In this document: positions 60,482-64,000 of the stretch, in pieces
How the letters are laid out: each line of letters starts with the position of its first letter
Numbering within the stretch: position 1 is the stretch's first letter
Source: Chamaecrista fasciculata
Lineage: Eukaryota; Streptophyta; Magnoliopsida; Fabales; Fabaceae
NCBI GenBank assembly: GCA_003254925.1
Contig: QANZ01000493.1
Coordinates: 6,374-70,373 of the forward strand
Direction of reading: 5' to 3'
Length of the DNA stretch: 64,000 nucleotides
Position numbers and translations under genes: made by a program
Notes under the pieces: model-generated
Seen by the model: only the letters and a program-made list of their open reading frames with translations
Told to the model about the DNA's origin: nothing
Databases searched by the model: none

Positions 60482-61600
60482 CTCTTTGAATAGTACATTT
60501 AAGATTATTTGGAATTTAAATGTGTCTGAAAGAGTGAAATTATTCATATGGCAAATTGCTCATGATAGAATTCTTACCAAGGAACGTTGTAGTAAATGGT
60601 TTGGATCTTTTGATAGCTGTGTTCTTTGCCCTCATCAGGTAGAATCAACCCTACATGTGTTGAGGGATTGTAGTAGGGCTTCTTCTCTGTGGAATAAGAT
60701 TTTGGACCCAACTCAATTTGATAATTTCTATAATAATTTCAACCTTGCAGACTGGATTTTACTTAATTTAACTAATACCTTTTCGTCTAACTTTGATTTG
60801 GAGTGGAGGCAGATTTGGGCTATTTCTTGCTGGAATCTTTGGAGATGGAGGAATGATGCTCTCTTCAATTCCGGCAGCAATATTCCTAGAGACCCTTGTC
60901 TTGCCACCATCTCTGCAGTTCGTGATTTTAATGATAGTGTGTGTTTCCTAAATGCAGGTATTGATAAAGTGCAGAAAAAGTGTGTTGGGGTTACCTAGTC
61001 TAGACCGCCGGATGGTTGGTTAAAGTTGAACACAGATGGTGCTCGAGATCAAAGTACAGGTCATGCTGGGTGTGGAGGCCTTCTGCGAAATTCAGAAGGG
61101 GCTTGGATTCTGGGTTTTTTAAAATACTTGGGCTTTTGTTCGGTTTTATGGGCTGAATGCTGGGGTCTGCTTGAAGGAATCCGTTGTGCTTTGGAGATTG
61201 AGGCGCAAGACCTGGAGATTGAGTGTGACTCTTTGCTTGTGGTGGGTGTTGTCACTGAACGGAAGCCTCTGGGAGTGGAGATTGACACTTTAGTGAGGAT
61301 CATTCAAGACTTGTTAAGAAATTTTAGAAGATGGACATTGACTCACAAGTGGCATGAGGCCAATACCTGTGCAGATAGGCTTGCTGGGATCAGCCGGGAT
61401 GATGGTGGCGACGGAGAGGTGGTTCGTTACTTGCAGCCGCCGCGGGATATAGGTCTTCTCCTCCTTCGTGATGCTGTGGGGTTGAGTTTGCCTAGGATTG
61501 TTTAAGTTGGTCGTTTTGCCTCCTGTCTGTTTGGGAGTGTTTTGTTTCTATGTATTGTTTTTTTGTGGGTTTGCTTACCGTTACTTATCAAAAAAAAAGA
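60482..61600 (+). mobile_element. 5'-truncated LINE (zf-RVT and RNase H part)
   Basis: The 3' end of a plant non-LTR retrotransposon. It starts in the reverse-transcriptase zinc-binding domain (VSERVKLFIWQIAHDRI, CxxC at CVLCPH, then TLHVLRDCSRASSLW), runs through a linker, and ends with an RNase H domain (61026-61505) that keeps the catalytic Asp-Glu-Asp-Asp set: NTDGA, AECWGL, ECDSLL, CADRLA. A TAG at 60996-60998 splits the frame exactly where the family has Trp before the RNase H domain (Trp-to-stop). An A run at about 61589-61598 marks the 3' tail. Target duplication not identified. It lies in the opposite direction to, and directly against, the PPR pseudogene. Confidence 0.88.
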
Positions 61601-61904
61601 ACGTCCTCCGTTTTGAACTCACAGGTCAACGTCAAAACTCAAAACATAACATTTCATTTGATGAACAGTGAATTTTGTAAATCAAGTCACTACGTGTCAA
61701 AAATCCAAATTATAACGAAAGAGATGGAATTGAGTTATCATAAATGTTCACTACAGAGAACTCTTAAAAGATCTAAAAAAATAATTATCGCATTAAGGAT
61801 CAAACGTTGGAGTGAAAATGATATCATTTTTCAGTTTTCATCATTAAATTACGTAGGGGTCAAGGGGTGGTGATCACTTTATCATCTATTAATTAATGAC
61901 AAAT
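61601..61904. other. Spacer between the LINE and the copia element
   Basis: No gene is recognised. The 107-codon frame starting at 61550 has no known domain. Confidence 0.4.
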
Positions 61905-62207
61905 TTTACAGACCATCTCAAATATGGGTTTTTAGTATCTCAATAACCGGTATTAGATTTATGAAATAGAGCTAAATGAAACAGAGTAATTCTCATGTAT
62001 TGAATGAATGAAAGAAATGAGTACAGAGATGTATTTATAGACACTGCTCAATAACTAATCACGTGCTATCCTATAACTACTCTGCAGAACTAATTGTAAC
62101 AAACTGAGCTGGCAAAACTAACTTATGAACTTATGCACTATAGCGTCCCAATACAGAAACTGATATGAACCAGTGAACTAATACACTATTAACCGGTAAT
62201 GATGACA
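61905..62207 (-). mobile_element. 3' LTR of a Ty1/copia retrotransposon
   Basis: On the minus strand this region follows the pol gene and a purine-rich tract (GAGGGAGCC, the likely polypurine tract) and begins TGTCATCATTACCGG, the usual TG start of an LTR. It contains a TATA-like CTATAAATACATC. The far end (about 61905) is not sharp. The 5' LTR lies outside the window. Confidence 0.6.
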
Positions 62208-64000
62208 ATTGCTTGTGGCTCCCTCTTTTTTTTTTTTCNGGGTGTCAACAACCTTCAGCTTATCACGAAGAACACTGAATCGAGAGAAAGCCAACGGCTT
62301 GGTAAGTACATCAGCTGTCTGATCCAGAGAAGGTATGTGAGAAATAGCAAGAGATCCTTTAATAACTTTCTCTCGAACAAAAAATATATCAAGCTCCATA
62401 TGCTTAGTTCGATTATGCAAAACAGGATTATGCGTAAGTTGTACTGCACTAGAATTATCACAGAGAACTCGTGGCTTGACAGATGAAACACACTGAAGTT
62501 CATGTAAAAGTGATTGAACCCAAGTAATTTCTGCAACCAATGAAGCAATACTGCGATATTCAGCCTCAGTGCTTGATCGAGCAACAACTTGTTGTTTTCT
62601 GGAACTCCAAGAAATGAGATTGGAACCAAGAAAAAGACCAAAGCCTGAAGTAGAACGCCTGTCATCAATATCACTAGCCCAATCTGCATCACAATAACCT
62701 AAGAGATGAAGAGAAGAGCTAGGAGAGAAAAGTAAACCATGAGATATAGTCCCTTTCAGATAGCGTAGAATCCGTTTAACAGCAACCCAATGAGTATCCA
62801 AGGGTTGACTCATGAATTGACACACTTTGTTGACAGCAAAAGAAATTTCTGGATGTGTAATTGTAGCATACTGTAATGCACCAACAGTGGAACGATAAAG
62901 ATGAGGATCTGACATCAAATCTGAACCAGTTTTTGTGAGTTTAAGACCTGCAACCATGGGGGTGTTAATGGGATTAGCACCATCCATTTTAGTCTTGACA
63001 AGAAGGTCCTGAATGTACTTTGCTTGAGACAAGGATATAGAACCATTAGGCAGATAGTTAACCTTAATACCCAAAAAATAATTGAGTTTACCAAGATCCT
63101 TCAAGGAAAATTCATCATTGAGACGAATTTTAAGAGAATTAATGAACGAAACAGAAGAGCCAGTAATGATTATGTCATCAACGTATACCAAAAGATAAGT
63201 GACCGAAGTTGGAGATGTATGAACAAACAGAGAAGGATCACATTTGCTAGCAATAAAACCAAATTTCACCAAGGTAGTAGCAAGACGATGAAACCAAGCT
63301 CTTGGGGCTTGTTTTAGACCATATAGAGATTTATTGAGCTTGCAAACAAGAGAAGAATTGGAGTTAACATATCCTGGGGGTTGTGTCATATAGATATCTT
63401 CAGTAATAACCCCATTAAGAAAAGCATTATTAACGTCTAGTTGAAAAAGAGACCATGACTTAGATAAAGCAAGAGTTAAAATAACTCGAACTGTTGTTGG
63501 CTTAATAACAGGTGAAAAGGTCTCAGTGTAATCACATCCCTCCTCCTGATGGAAGCCTTTAGCAACAAGTCGGGCTTTGTATCTATTGATAGAGCCATCT
63601 GCATTTTCTTTGACCCGAAATACCCATTTACAACCTATTGCTTGACGACCAGGAGGTAAAGTAGTGAGAGTCCAAGTATTATTAGTAATAAGAGCATGAT
63701 ATTCAGCATCCATAGCCAATTTCCAATGAGGAAGGGACATAGCAGTTTTGACAGTGGTGGGAACACGAGTATCTGACTGTTGAGCAACAAGAACTTTTGG
63801 TTTGAATACGCCACACTTTGCACGGGTTAGCATGGGATGATCAACAATAGGTGGTTTGGATTTTGGTTTTGATTTAGGAGGTAATGAAGAAGTATTATGA
63901 AAAGAAGAATTATGAGGAATAGAAGAAGGGGATTTAGACTGTGTAGTACTATTGGAAAGTATAGGTTCTGATGAAACAGTGGGAATATCAGTAGAAACAG
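62208..64000 (-). CDS. Ty1/copia retrotransposon pol, 3' part (reverse transcriptase and RNase H), partial
   Basis: The minus-strand frame enters from beyond 64000 through a Ser/Pro-rich linker, then HPMLTRAKCG and the copia RT domain: WKLAMDAEYHAL, NTWTLTTLPPG, KWVFRVK, YKARLVAKGFHQ, LDVNNAFLNG, SLYGLKQAPRAWF and the active-site YVDD (in YLLVYVDDIIITG). The RNase H domain follows with YCDADWASD, STSGF and SSTEAEYRS, ending near VADVLTKPLAF. No stop or frameshift is seen in over 500 codons, so the copy is young or well kept. An N at 62239 falls by the natural end of the frame, so the exact stop is unsure. Gag, protease and integrase lie outside the window. Confidence 0.93.

Noticed and set aside
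1-64000. tRNA, rRNA or other structured RNA genes
   Set aside because: None seen apart from the tRNA-like head of the SINE at 23650-23817, which lacks a full cloverleaf.

Overview
This is nuclear DNA from a flowering plant, almost certainly a eudicot. It is AT-rich, its genes are split by many short introns with GT-AG ends, microsatellites are frequent, and the proteins belong to plant families: subgroup Ib bHLH, MORN-type PIP5K, AVT1 transporter, VQ protein, TGA bZIP. I cannot name the species. Six single Ns, one of them between two copies of the same ~45 bp, show a draft assembly.

Genes in order: a bHLH factor of the iron-deficiency type (minus, 10213-11403); a phosphatidylinositol-4-phosphate 5-kinase with MORN repeats (minus, 13177-16733); a small four-exon protein of a plant family I cannot name (minus, 17653-18553); an AVT1-type vacuolar amino-acid transporter (plus, 25180-29836) with a probable U12-type intron; a Nudix hydrolase (plus, 31734-35333); a one-exon VQ-motif protein (minus, 40897-41241); a long-form clade II TGA bZIP factor (plus, 52211-56140); and a broken PPR gene (minus, 58777-60480). 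Every joined gene model closes in frame: 282, 768, 162, 537, 189, 114 and 467 codons for the seven intact genes. They are separate transcription units. The nearest thing to a functional theme is stress and hormone signalling (VQ, TGA, bHLH, PIP5K), and I see no cluster or pathway.

The rest is mostly transposon-derived. A major type is non-autonomous Mutator-like elements with terminal inverted repeats and 9-bp target duplications (2446-2752, 19062-20734, 20247-20482, 22369-23198, 42565-43448, 46972-47495, 57252-57990, probably 5636-6800, 24146-24775 and 47876-48362). Two carry captured gene pieces and look like Pack-MULEs: 57252-57990 (pectinesterase) and 42565-43448 (probable ABCG P-loop region). 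At 19062-20734 three elements are nested. There are also two hAT-type elements, two short Helitrons, a tRNA-derived SINE, a 5'-truncated LINE at the edge of the PPR pseudogene, LTR-like remnants, and at the right edge a Ty1/copia element that runs out of the window.
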